Positions 59,601 to 64,000 of a stretch of 64,000 nucleotides of DNA are shown here, piece after piece; position 1 is the first letter of the stretch, and every line of letters starts with the position of its first letter. The DNA comes from Cymbomonas tetramitiformis. Its lineage: Eukaryota > Chlorophyta > Pyramimonadophyceae > Pyramimonadales > Pyramimonadaceae. The notes under the pieces were generated by a model. The model worked only from the letters and a program-made list of their open reading frames with translations, made no database searches and was not told the origin of the DNA. Made by a program: the position numbers and the translations under genes. The stretch is from the NCBI GenBank assembly GCA_001247695.2, contig LGRX02035299.1, positions 32,691-96,690 on the forward strand, in the 5' to 3' direction.

Positions 59601-61459
59601 TCGAGTTGGTGTTCGCCCACTCACTGCAGTCCCAAGCGCGTTGCCTTACCGAAAGCAATAAGCCGCTCAAGTACACCGCTTCGACACTAACCACTGGATG
59701 AGAAGTTTGTCATCGCCGTACGGTTCAGCTACGTCATCCGGCACTCCCTAAATATGGCGACGGCAAACTGGGCAGGCGCGCCGCTCAAGGATCGGCTGTG
59801 AAATGGCGAAATGTGTTGAGATTACCGACCGACGATAGTGAGTCCGGCATAAACCATAAACCTATGCAACGGCGGACCTCGATGGTGCAGCGAGGACCGG
59901 CCTAACCTAGAACGTGGCGGCCACCGCAACCTGAGTCACATGCGCGTCAAGGCTCGCGGGCCTCGCGGAGGGGCGTAGGGCTCCGCGGAAGGCAAGGCGG
60001 TGCTGGCGGAGAGAGGCGCCTCACCTTGGCCTCGAGCAGCGCCTCCGCGAGTTTCTGCGCCTGCCTCTGCTCCGCCACGTCGGCGCGCTCCTCCGCGGCC
60101 TGCAGCGCCGCGCTCCGGCTCTCTAGAGCCTGCAGCAGCTCCTCCGCCTGCAAGTTCATCGCCTCCCCCTCCTCCTCGAGCTCCTTCACAAGTGACCCCA
60201 GCGCTGCCGCCCGGGTCAGCGCTCGTGCCTGCTGTTTCTTCGCGTCCGCCTCGCTCGCCACCGCCACCTGGCATTCGCGCTCCGCCGCCGCCGCGGTTTC
60301 CTCTAGTCTGCGCTGAGCGGCCACCAGCTCCTCCTCGTAGCGCGCCTCCGTCCGCCTCAGCGCCTCCTCCAGGTTCTCCGCCATTTGCTCCCCACCCGCC
60401 GGCCCTTCCCGCTCCGCTGCCACTGCCGCCTCGGAGCTCAGCAGCCGCTCCTTCATCGCGCTCACCACCGCGTGCTCCTCTTCCCGCTCCGCCGCCGCTG
60501 ACACCTCCAGGCTCCGCACCTGCTCCACCAGCAAAGCCTCCCGCGCCTCCACTACCTCCAGGGAGCCGCAGTGCTCTGCCACCGCGCTCTCCGTGGACGC
60601 CAGACTCGCGTGCATCTCCTCGATCCTCGCCAAGTCGCCGCGCCGTGCCGCTGTGATCTCCGGCTCACCGCCGGCCTGGCCTCTGCCACCCTCGGGTGTC
60701 TTCTGCGCTCCAGGCTCCGCCTCCTTGCTGGCCAGCTCCGCCTCCGATAAAAGCAGCCGGAACTGCAGCTCGCCGAGCTGCGCCTGCCCTTCCTTGGTGG
60801 TGCGCGCCACCGTCGCCAGCTCCGCCACGAGCTGCTCACTCCGTAGTTCCGCCTGCTCCAAGGCGTAGGCCGCCTGCAGGTCATGCATCTCCAGCTCTCG
60901 CGCCTGCTGGGCGATCATGCGGCTCAGCTTGGTCTCCGACGCCTGCTCTAGGGTGAGCACCTCCTTGGCATGGGACTCCGCCGTCGCCTCCGCCGCCGAA
61001 AGCTCAGCCTTCAGCTCCCTTGCCTGCGCCTGCACACGGCCGCCCCCTCTCCTCCGCGTCCTATTCAGTCTCTGCACTCGCATCAAAAGTGCTCCAGGCT
61101 TTGAGAGGGGACCCGGGGAGGCACCTTCGAGCGAGGAAGGAGACCCAGGGAGGCACCTTTGCGTCGGCCTCTCGGGCCTCCGAGCGGAGCACATCCTGCG
61201 TCAGCACGAGCATGTCCACCTTGGCAGTGGCCATCTGCCGCATGTGAGCCTCGTGCGCGGTGTCCTCGGACTCCGTGGCAGCCCTCACTCCCTGCTCCAA
61301 CTGCCGCACCCGCTCGGCCATGCACTCCACTTCACGGCCCGAGCGCTCCGCCTCCTGCGCCTTCGCCCGCAGCTTGCCCCGCAGCAGAGCCACATTGTGC
61401 TCCACGCTCTCGATGTTTCTAGTCCGCAACTCCTGCATCTTCTCGGAGCTTTCCACACT
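12723..61459 (-). CDS. giant coiled-coil protein with C-terminal HSP70 domain, 40 exons, 5' partial
   Basis: One minus-strand gene of about 48.7 kb. Forty exons can be chained on GT-AG sites. Reading phase agrees at every junction from exon 1 to exon 32, and most coiled-coil exons are phase 0 at both ends. Coding total from the first visible exon is about 33.9 kb, or 11,300 residues: roughly 10,470 of Ala/Glu/Gln/Arg-rich coiled coil, an HSP70 ATPase domain (from about 20307 down to 15.7 kb), a diverged substrate-binding part and an unrecognised tail ending in TAA at 12723. The rod may scaffold or span a structure while the HSP70 end does ATP-driven chaperoning or acts as a switch. That is inference. 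HSP70 families are normally about 640 residues without such a rod. Exon 1 lacks a convincing ATG, so more 5' sequence is missing. A gene-fusion artefact is unlikely because exon 23 encodes both coiled coil and HSP70 start in one frame. Confidence 0.85.
14777..15790 (-). CDS. giant gene, exons 32-35: end of HSP70 ATPase and substrate-binding part
   Basis: Exon 32 (15558-15790) starts in phase 1 with DEAVARGAAILGAMLND (connect-2), then QIELVDVIPQDVGLAVL at the linker/strand-1 position where HSP70 has DLLLLDVTPLSLG, and FPRFTAIPAT. Exon 33 (about 15330-15407) has VFSSHREGSSPRPRL. Exon 34 (14940-15173) ends VRLQVFEGLSGNVDSNTSLG. Exon 35 (14777-14896) has LLWKLDENGVLELDVISGAE, matching the DIDANGILNVSA strand pair. 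The order is that of the HSP70 beta-sandwich, but identity is low and the linker is altered. Exon 33 ends on a weak donor. The 34/35 intron would be only 43 nt, and a frameshift is an alternative. The 441-bp intron 15791-16231 is empty. Confidence 0.65.
16232..17532 (-). CDS. giant gene, exons 27-31: HSP70 ATPase, second half
   Basis: Exon 27 (17407-17532) is VVLSAMLAWCSERKGG to LLEAAKRAKHALSEQ, the AAERAKxxLS helix. Exon 28 (17075-17152) is EHTSVSVYPVDLEERFELTR then DAFEQM. Exon 29 (16883-16933) is CAHLFRRTVKLVAELLQ. Exon 30 (16526-16571) is EAHLEPSDVNAVLLVG. Exon 31 (16232-16312) is GSSQMPRIKQDLAAVFG to ETLDA. The joined order 'F(E)xx(C)AxLFRxT', 'LVGGS..(I/M)P.(I/V)' follows canonical HSP70 with no gap. 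Phases 0,0,0,1,1 are consistent. All five sit on classic GT-AG sites. Confidence 0.9.
17533..18122 (-). other. intron 26, with AACCCTAAT-like words
   Basis: 590 bp between two HSP70 exons. Around 17668-17712 are three degenerate AAACCCTAATTAA words. An open minus frame at 17723-18015 does not match HSP70 and is not needed by the chain. Confidence 0.6.
18123..19473 (-). CDS. giant gene, exons 24-26: HSP70 ATPase, connect-1 and phosphate-2
   Basis: Exon 24 (19428-19473) encodes VIQLVTEPTAAALAY, the connect-1 segment with its conserved Glu. Its donor TATG/GTGTGC was preferred to later ones because it keeps normal HSP70 spacing. Exon 25 (18589-18734) ends in YFVVFDMGGGTTDVTLVFVD, the phosphate-2 loop with its conserved Asp and GGGT. 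Exon 26 (18123-18173) is VKAVNGDGQLGGQDFDQ, matching the GDxxLGGxDFD block. Phases 1, 0, 0 agree. The residues after phosphate-2 (HHGARPGPSPGTH) are longer than usual. Confidence 0.88.
18955..19405. repeat. 30-bp minisatellite inside the HSP70-coding part (intron 24)
   Basis: About 15 copies of a unit with GGGAGAGCCCGGGAGCAACC then TGCCGGTGCC, some with small deletions. Thirty bp is a multiple of three, so open frames run through it in several registers. The HSP70 alignment, however, places it in the intron between exons 24 and 25. Confidence 0.9.
19783..22218 (-). CDS. giant gene, exon 23: coiled coil joined to the start of HSP70
   Basis: 812 codons in one frame. Residues 1-600 are coiled coil with a Pro/Thr spacer (NPAPPPSTTPTAEIGTT) and basic patches LERALRRGKARLQQGK and DRALRRGRARLEQ. 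From about residue 638 (DNA position about 20307) an HSP70 nucleotide-binding domain begins: ILGIDLGTTRTCVAVY (phosphate-1), then ESTIPSVVHI, FDTKRIMGLPY with the catalytic Lys, AAAWPFKV, VTAEEAAAFVL and AVIAVPAHFTDAQRQAT. It ends AAQMANLQ at a CTGCAG/GTGGGT donor. This exon is the direct proof that the rod and the chaperone domain are one protein. Confidence 0.93.
22764..23598 (-). CDS. giant gene, exon 22
   Basis: Starts in phase 2 (completing an Arg codon, then NKKLREDLAGSAG), matching exon 21, and ends VEELQ in phase 0. A Ser/Pro-rich start (MQRPSPSAAPDVSD) precedes about 150 residues of coiled coil. It is followed by a low-helix stretch (GTSSEQSTPRFYDAVATSIS) and a short helix at the end. 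Confidence 0.8.
23889..27472 (-). CDS. giant gene, exon 21
   Basis: 3,584 bp, phase 0 start (VRAAELARIVSVTEL) and phase 2 end. The apparent stop TGA just after the exon lies in the GTGATA donor. Mostly coiled coil. The middle (about 26.1-25.2 kb) carries six-heptad units like those in exon 18 (ASQMAALLQGSEAEQAAL). The end carries a poly-Ala run and the basic patch EKALKKTKSRLQKTA. Confidence 0.85.
27495..27662. repeat. 44-bp minisatellite in intron 20
   Basis: Nearly four copies of a unit containing GACGGGGTGTAGCGTATCAG then CCGGGCGGGAGCGCGGCGAG. It abuts the exon 21 acceptor. AAACCCTAAAC, a telomere-like word, follows at 27665. Confidence 0.9.
27898..29053 (-). CDS. giant gene, exons 19-20
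   Basis: Exon 19 (28658 to about 29053, 132 codons, start tentative because three in-phase AGs lie within 10 bp) runs from EGLPLRRALRGEF to DMERIKQ. It has a Pro/Thr-rich break (STHPPGTRAQPPAPQD) in the middle. Exon 20 (27898-28281, 128 codons) runs RRVAASEAEAAESEE to REELEVIQ, highly charged coiled coil. Both are phase 0. Confidence 0.78.
29155..29430. repeat. 40-bp minisatellite in intron 18
   Basis: About seven copies of a unit with GCGGCCATCATCAACTTTAC then AGCTGCCGGATCATCATCTC. The first copies are 40 bp apart and later ones are slightly shortened. Confidence 0.9.
29461..34071 (-). CDS. giant gene, exon 18: 42-residue coiled-coil repeats
   Basis: 1,537 codons, phase 0 at both ends (acceptor GCCGCAG/GCGGAG, donor GCACAG/GTGCGG). 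The first half is ordinary coiled coil. From about 31.95 kb to 29.9 kb a 42-residue unit, exactly six heptads, recurs about a dozen times: AAEMAALLRGSEAEQAALRQ, then ELEEAG and QASELESADA. Related units occur in exon 21. The frame is uninterrupted. A 927-codon Pro-rich open frame on the opposite strand is its shadow. Confidence 0.87.
34150..34530. repeat. 27-bp minisatellite in intron 17
   Basis: About 14 copies of a unit containing CATCCAGCGGCAGGCAAGGC then AATGGTT. The 5' copies are near-perfect and the 3' copies more diverged (ATCCAACGGCAGCC). It lies between exons 17 and 18. Confidence 0.9.
34656..35945 (-). CDS. giant gene, exon 17
   Basis: 430 codons, phase 0 at both ends, ALRRDAAEKQAVAEL to LQQGVARQ with a good GTGAGG donor. 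Continuous coiled coil, very rich in Ala and Glu. Near its start is a basic patch, AARSKLKKVSAGRK, similar in character to basic patches in exons 21 and 23. The antisense strand is also open across most of this exon because of codon bias. Confidence 0.82.
36152..40458 (-). CDS. giant gene, exons 10-16
   Basis: Seven phase-0 exons of coiled coil. Exon 10 is 40105-40458 (VETRGRMYSAAMEKM to EQITQLQ). Exon 11 is 39364-39855 (HEENGHRLAAAEAEV to AELLVEIR). Exon 12 is 38917-39075 (MAANVEHLATSERG to LESQAVQ). Exon 13 is 38287-38550 (ELQQQMQELGEES to SQISAALE, start tentative). Exon 14 is 37767-37988 (EQLASVQEAAWHG to QAAVGE). Exon 15 is 36796-37194 (ERMAALERDARC to LLQAR). Exon 16 is 36152-36442 (LEQLQEEEALAVA to VEAAHAQ). 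Every length is a multiple of three, so each could be skipped or shuffled without a frameshift. The introns around 37195-37766 and 39856-40104 hold nothing I recognise. Confidence 0.8.
36495..36795. repeat. about 35-bp minisatellite in intron 15
   Basis: About nine copies of a unit with TGCTTCCGCCAAATACATGC then GTCACATGCACTTTC, several with deletions. It begins directly at the donor of exon 15 and reaches close to exon 16. Open frames through it are artefacts. Confidence 0.9.
39168..39236. repeat. 21-bp minisatellite in intron 11
   Basis: Three tandem copies of TCCCCAATATCCGACTCCCAT-like units. Confidence 0.85.
40459..41132 (-). other. intron 9 of the giant gene, nothing recognised
   Basis: 674 bp with GT-AG ends and no tandem repeat or frame of note. 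Confidence 0.6.
41133..53198 (-). CDS. giant gene, exon 9: single 12,066-bp exon of tandem coiled-coil repeats
   Basis: 4,022 codons with no stop, phase 0 at both ends (acceptor ATCCAG/GTGGAG, donor GAGAAG/GTGCGG). After about 190 residues of ordinary coiled coil, a module recurs about 20 times from about 52.5 kb to 42.9 kb. Its core is RKERLIEDLTAEAERKERLV, followed by ADLQREAEHRQRLMT and RTGHMEEAAALRAEL, then QSSERRQAELQAQLEAAE. Full units are 135 residues. A short form of 117 lacks an 18-residue block (ELSATVSGMEE and after). A diverged gap occurs around 46.2-46.9 kb. From about 42.9 to 42.1 kb the rod is replaced by a flexible spacer with LMQEV(R/Q)TASG repeated three times. Coiled coil resumes to the end. 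The high DNA identity among copies points to recent duplication or homogenisation. Confidence 0.88.
42100..42880 (-). CDS. non-helical spacer inside exon 9
   Basis: About 250 residues rich in Pro, Gly, His and Ser (for example KPRERAPAHSVKTSN, MHTPSGGGTLSEDGEHP). They include three near-identical copies of PLMQEVRTASG. It is the largest break in heptad pattern in this exon and could be a hinge or binding segment. No domain is recognised. Confidence 0.6.
53200..53456. repeat. about 51-bp minisatellite in intron 8
   Basis: Five imperfect tandem copies of a unit with AGTCGCAATGCACGAGTTGT, then GAGAGGACACATCCAGGGTG. It starts right beside the acceptor of exon 9. Confidence 0.9.
53522..56449 (-). 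CDS. giant gene, exons 6-8
   Basis: Exon 6 (56246-56449, 68 codons, AKLTEAFVTAEAG to SEAERQQ) is phase 0 at both ends. Exon 7 (55257-55663, start alternative 55654) runs AMRRDCASRERAARD to GKLQAAE with a GTGAGT donor in phase 2. Exon 8 (53522-53732) starts in phase 2 (GHREALEGQLRESQ) and ends AGQAREAQ in phase 0. All are coiled coil. The introns between them hold three separate minisatellites, listed separately. Confidence 0.78.
53880..55100. repeat. 28-bp minisatellite array filling intron 7
   Basis: Units read GTTCGATGCCGGCTCTCCT then GCGGCACGT. Clean tandem copies lie at about 53890-54010 and 54940-55090, and between them the array is scrambled with deletions and variants. It occupies most of the 1.5-kb intron between exons 7 and 8. 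Open frames across it are repeat artefacts. There are no unique spacers, so it is not CRISPR-like. Confidence 0.9.
55983..56115. repeat. about 23-bp minisatellite in intron 6
   Basis: About six copies of a unit containing ACACGTGGACCATCGATCC followed by AGAT. Each contains CACGTG and ATCGAT palindromes. It lies in the intron between exons 6 and 7 of the giant gene. Confidence 0.85.
56170..56226. repeat. 12-bp minisatellite in intron 6
   Basis: About four to five tandem copies of TGCCTCCGGGAG-type units, with one variant base. Confidence 0.75.
56926..58007 (-). CDS. giant gene, exon 5
   Basis: 361 codons, starting in phase 1 (GGRSSEEVEAEVGAVLQ) after a 139-bp intron whose ends were chosen because they are the only AG that fits exon 4's phase. 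Long coiled coil, interrupted by an acidic patch (VDDDDKRRRQ) and, near the end, a Pro/Ser-rich flexible segment (APPLSPRRVRTARTSGPG) with several SP motifs. Ends GDKLQGLQ. The following 476-bp intron (56450-56925) holds nothing recognisable. Confidence 0.75.
58147..59268 (-). CDS. giant gene, exons 3-4
   Basis: Exon 3 (58511-59268) starts AAADCELEAVQAAS and ends in phase 2 at a GGGCTCAG/GTGATG donor. It mixes coiled coil with a Pro/Gly-rich loop (about residues 130-190 of the exon, PSVLFTPPGGFSAPLKEG), one of the few breaks in the rod. Exon 4 (58147-58331) starts in phase 2 (RSRSQREQMEHG) and ends in phase 1 after GYREAPAR. The phase 2 to phase 2 match supports the join. Confidence 0.72.
59269..60024 (-). 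other. intron 2 of the giant gene, no repeat seen
   Basis: 756 bp between exons 2 and 3 without tandem repeats or a frame that fits the coiled-coil composition. It has a more even base composition than the exons. Confidence 0.6.
60025..61459 (-). CDS. giant gene, exons 1-2: N-terminal coiled coil
   Basis: Exon 1 (61157-61459, acceptor ambiguous by 2 bp) begins near SVESSEKMQELRTRN and ends EADAK. Exon 2 (60025-61029) runs AQARELKAELSAAEA to EALLEAK, 335 codons. Both are continuous heptad-type sequence rich in A, E, Q and R, joined in phase 0. The 127-bp intron between them includes a partial duplication (AGGCACCTTCGAGCGAGGAA type). No ATG with good context precedes exon 1 in frame, so this is not the true N-terminus. 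Confidence 0.75.
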
Positions 61460-62800
61460 CTGTTGCAGTGCCGCTCCCGCCCGTCAGGCACCGGACCTTC
61501 CTTCCAGCCGGCACCATACAATTCAAAAAAAGTCCAACCACCTCCGTGCCGCCATGCACCTCCCCGCAGGGCTAGCCGCCAGCCGCCCGCTATTGCACCA
61601 TGCGCCTGCCCCGTTGAAACTCCCTCTCGGAAACCTCTGCCCTCTCTGCGGGTGCAGCGTGAATCAATGGGTTGAGCCATAGCCCTCTCTGCGGGTGCAG
61701 CGTGAATCAATGGGTCTATCACCTGCGGACTGGAGCTTGGCGGCTGCTCAGAGCCCTCCTCGTCAGCTTCATCTGCGGGGTGCTCACAGTGTGGAGAGTC
61801 GGAGCTGCGCCCATGAGGGGATACCGATCTCGAGCCGCCTCCAGGCTCCTGCGACGCCTACAAGGCAACGAAGTGTGATGTGGGCATCAGTTTCGGGTAT
61901 ACTTGGGTGCCTTCTTGACGATTAGGTTGCAAAACGCGCATGAAGGCGGCCTATCACGTAACGCGCGAAGGTGGGCGCTGACCGACGAAGGGGAGCGGCT
62001 GACTGCAGTGAAGCTATTGAAGGCACAGGTACTCACCGCACGGAGCACGGAGAGGGGCCACAGACAGACGTAGGAGCCGGCAAAGCATGGCAAACGGCAC
62101 AGAAGCAGCAGTAAGTTGGAGTTAGGAAGCTCGGTAGCAGTCAGGGTTTCGGGAACGTGGTGGCGTCAGAAGGGTTTAGGGTTTAGACAGCCAGGCAGAA
62201 CCCAGTGGATCTGGGCGTAGGGCGGTCGCGTTAATTACTTAGATCGAGTACGAAAGCGTTGATTACTTAGAACGATTACGAAAGCAACCATGCCGCGCCT
62301 GCATTGCGCAGGCCACCGCAAAGCAGTGTCGAGCGCAAACTGCGGGGAACCGAAGAGACTGGCTTCTGCAAAAGCGAACGGGTGTGTGGAGTGCGAGGTG
62401 CCGGCGCCAAGCAGGCACGAACTTGTGGGCGCATGGCAGCGCGTAAGGTTAGAAGAGTTGATGGCGTCGCCGGCGAGGGGCGCGATTTCCGGCCAGCGTC
62501 CAACCTGGACTGCATCACCTGCTCCCTCCGGCAGAATTTCCGTCAGACGGCCCGGGAAGAGCACCGCACCCTCGCATTCAGGTCGCGCACCCGGGTGCTG
62601 CCGTAGCGCTCCCTAACTCCCGTTGTTTCTTAGCACAATCTCATTTGGCGACTTGCACGAGGAGCTACGTGCGAAGCTGGGAAGGGAGGGGCCCGCGAGT
62701 GGCTGAATTCTTAGGGTGGGAAACGCTAGCAAACCTTGGCCTCGGCTTTCCTCTTCCTCATTGCCTCCAACTGAGGCACACAACAGTGAAGCTGTCCCTC
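61460..62800. other. region upstream of exon 1, no supported exon
   Basis: Contains a direct duplication of about 32 bp (CCTCTCTGCGGGTGCAGCGT unit, at about 61641 and 61685) and a telomere-like GGTTTAGGGTTTAG at about 62168. A 109-codon minus frame (62235-62564) contains a CAG/GTTGGA donor-like site and might hold a 5' exon, but nothing confirms it. Confidence 0.4.
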
Positions 62801-64000
62801 AGTGATCGGCGCTGAAACTGTCCCGCTCCTGGGCAGATTCGGCCGTAGTATCGCGAACTTCGAGCTTCGCGATGGCGCGACGACGGACCTTTCGCTTGCC
62901 CGCCTCGAGATTGGCCTTCACTCCGTTCTCCATGATGCTTCTTTCACGGGCTCAAGAAGCTTCCTGAGCCTACCAAGAGCCTCTCAAACCTGCGCGCAAG
63001 AAACGGAGCTCTCAAATCTGAATGGATGTCTTTTTCACGCCACCGGTAAACCTTTTGGGATTAAATCCTCCAAGAAGGGCCGGGACAGCAGACAGGGCTT
63101 CGTTCAGAGCGATAACGTATCTAAATTAAGTTGTCTGCTTAAATTACAGGGTAGGTAAGATGAACACACGAATGTCTCTCCAATACCCGGGAAAAGTACC
63201 CGAAACTCAGCTGTCCGATAATGCAAGGCATTCCCGAAACTTTGTGAGCGCCCGGAGAGAATATGACAACATAATCAATAACGTAAGCAATGCAAAAGTA
63301 TTTTATCCATCCTCGGCACATACTCTGTGTACAGGCTTACATCGATCGCAGATGCACTTTGAGCTGGCTAACCTGTGGGGCGAGCTATCAGGCAAGTCCG
63401 AATCAAGGACATGCGGAACGCGGAGCTGTGAGCCACAAAGCGGACCCATAATGTAAACACAGTGTTACAACGAAAAAGGGACGTCGCGTGCTGGGTGCCA
63501 GTCGTAGTGCCAGCATTCTGCACGACGTCCTCTACAGAACAGTGCCTGAAGATCTGAACTCCTCCAGGCTGGAACAGCTTGGTCAGGTGAAACAGTCCAG
63601 TGGTGAAACACCATCATCAGAAACTTCAAACATGTGATGTTCATGTTGATGTTCAAGTTGCGTTTCCCAGAAGGCGGGAGGCAGACACACCGGCATTTTG
63701 CCGGCCAAGCCGGCTCGGGCGGTGAAGATTTGCGCCCTTGCCGTATTCGATTGTGATTTGAAACATTCTGGCAGAATGATTCTCAGATAAAACGCTCCCA
63801 CGCCAGCCGACCGGACGCATCGAAGGTGCGCTTGTAATTTCGAAATGCAAATGGGCAAATGCAAATGGGCAAATGCGAAATGGCATTTAAAAACACGTGG
63901 AGAGCCTGCGCAGCTTGGAGACGTGGTGGGTGCTCCAAGAACCACGTTCTGGCGTGCTGGGTCTCATTATGTTCTGGGTCTAGCTGTCCCTACCTCTCGT
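62801..64000. other. no gene seen
   Basis: Even-composition sequence with scattered short frames and a small GCAAATGGGCAAAT tandem repeat at about 63846-63880. I see no gene, RNA or mobile element that I can support. Confidence 0.5.

Noticed and set aside
62235..62564. 109-codon minus frame as the first exon of the giant gene
   Set aside because: It has an ATG and a CAG/GT donor-like site, but no coiled-coil composition and no supporting phase or homology. Kept only as a weak possibility.
62802..63158. 118-codon + strand frame near the right end
   Set aside because: No recognisable motif, unusual composition and no sign of splicing or conservation. Likely chance.

Overview
The window is eukaryotic nuclear DNA. 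Genes are broken by GT-AG introns, there is no operon-like packing, TTTAGGG-type (plant/green-algal) telomere-like words are scattered through it, and a plant-type CACTA transposase gene sits at the left end. GC-rich exons, intron minisatellites and retroelement debris suggest a green alga with a repeat-rich genome. A prasinophyte such as Cymbomonas would fit, but that name is a guess from general resemblance, not a database match.

Left part (1-12.7 kb, accessory). A TNP2/CACTA-type transposase gene on the + strand (about 225-5435, eight exons) has complete phase agreement at all seven junctions. Its introns and 3' flank, but not its exons, are packed with a degenerate GTAC / GTGCAC motif. 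After it come a palindromic TATATAG repeat field (6.6-6.9 kb), a decayed minus-strand DNA cytosine methyltransferase of the phage/large-virus type (7.5-8.3 kb), a frameshifted minus-strand ORF of unknown family (9.06-10.04 kb) and a + strand remnant that looks like the tail of a reverse-transcriptase ORF (about 11.1-11.35 kb).

Right part (12.7-61.5 kb). One minus-strand gene appears to fill about 49 kb. I can chain 40 exons, and the reading phase agrees at the junctions from exon 1 to exon 32, with weaker boundaries after that. From the first exon I can see, the product is about 11,300 residues. About 10,470 residues are mostly Ala/Glu/Gln/Arg-rich coiled coil. One 12,066-bp exon holds about 20 copies of a 117-135-residue repeat, and two other large exons hold a 42-residue (six-heptad) repeat. 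The coiled coil runs in frame into a C-terminal HSP70 domain whose ATPase motifs are all present: phosphate-1, the Lys of the KR-(I/L)-(M/I)-G motif, EPTAAALAYG, phosphate-2, the VGGS adenosine motif and DEAVARGAA. A diverged substrate-binding region and an unrecognised C-terminal tail follow. A chaperone ATPase on the end of a giant rod is the main discovery candidate here.

Many introns of this gene carry their own unrelated minisatellite (12-51 bp units). The 5' end (start codon, promoter) was not found. The last 2.5 kb hold nothing I can call.
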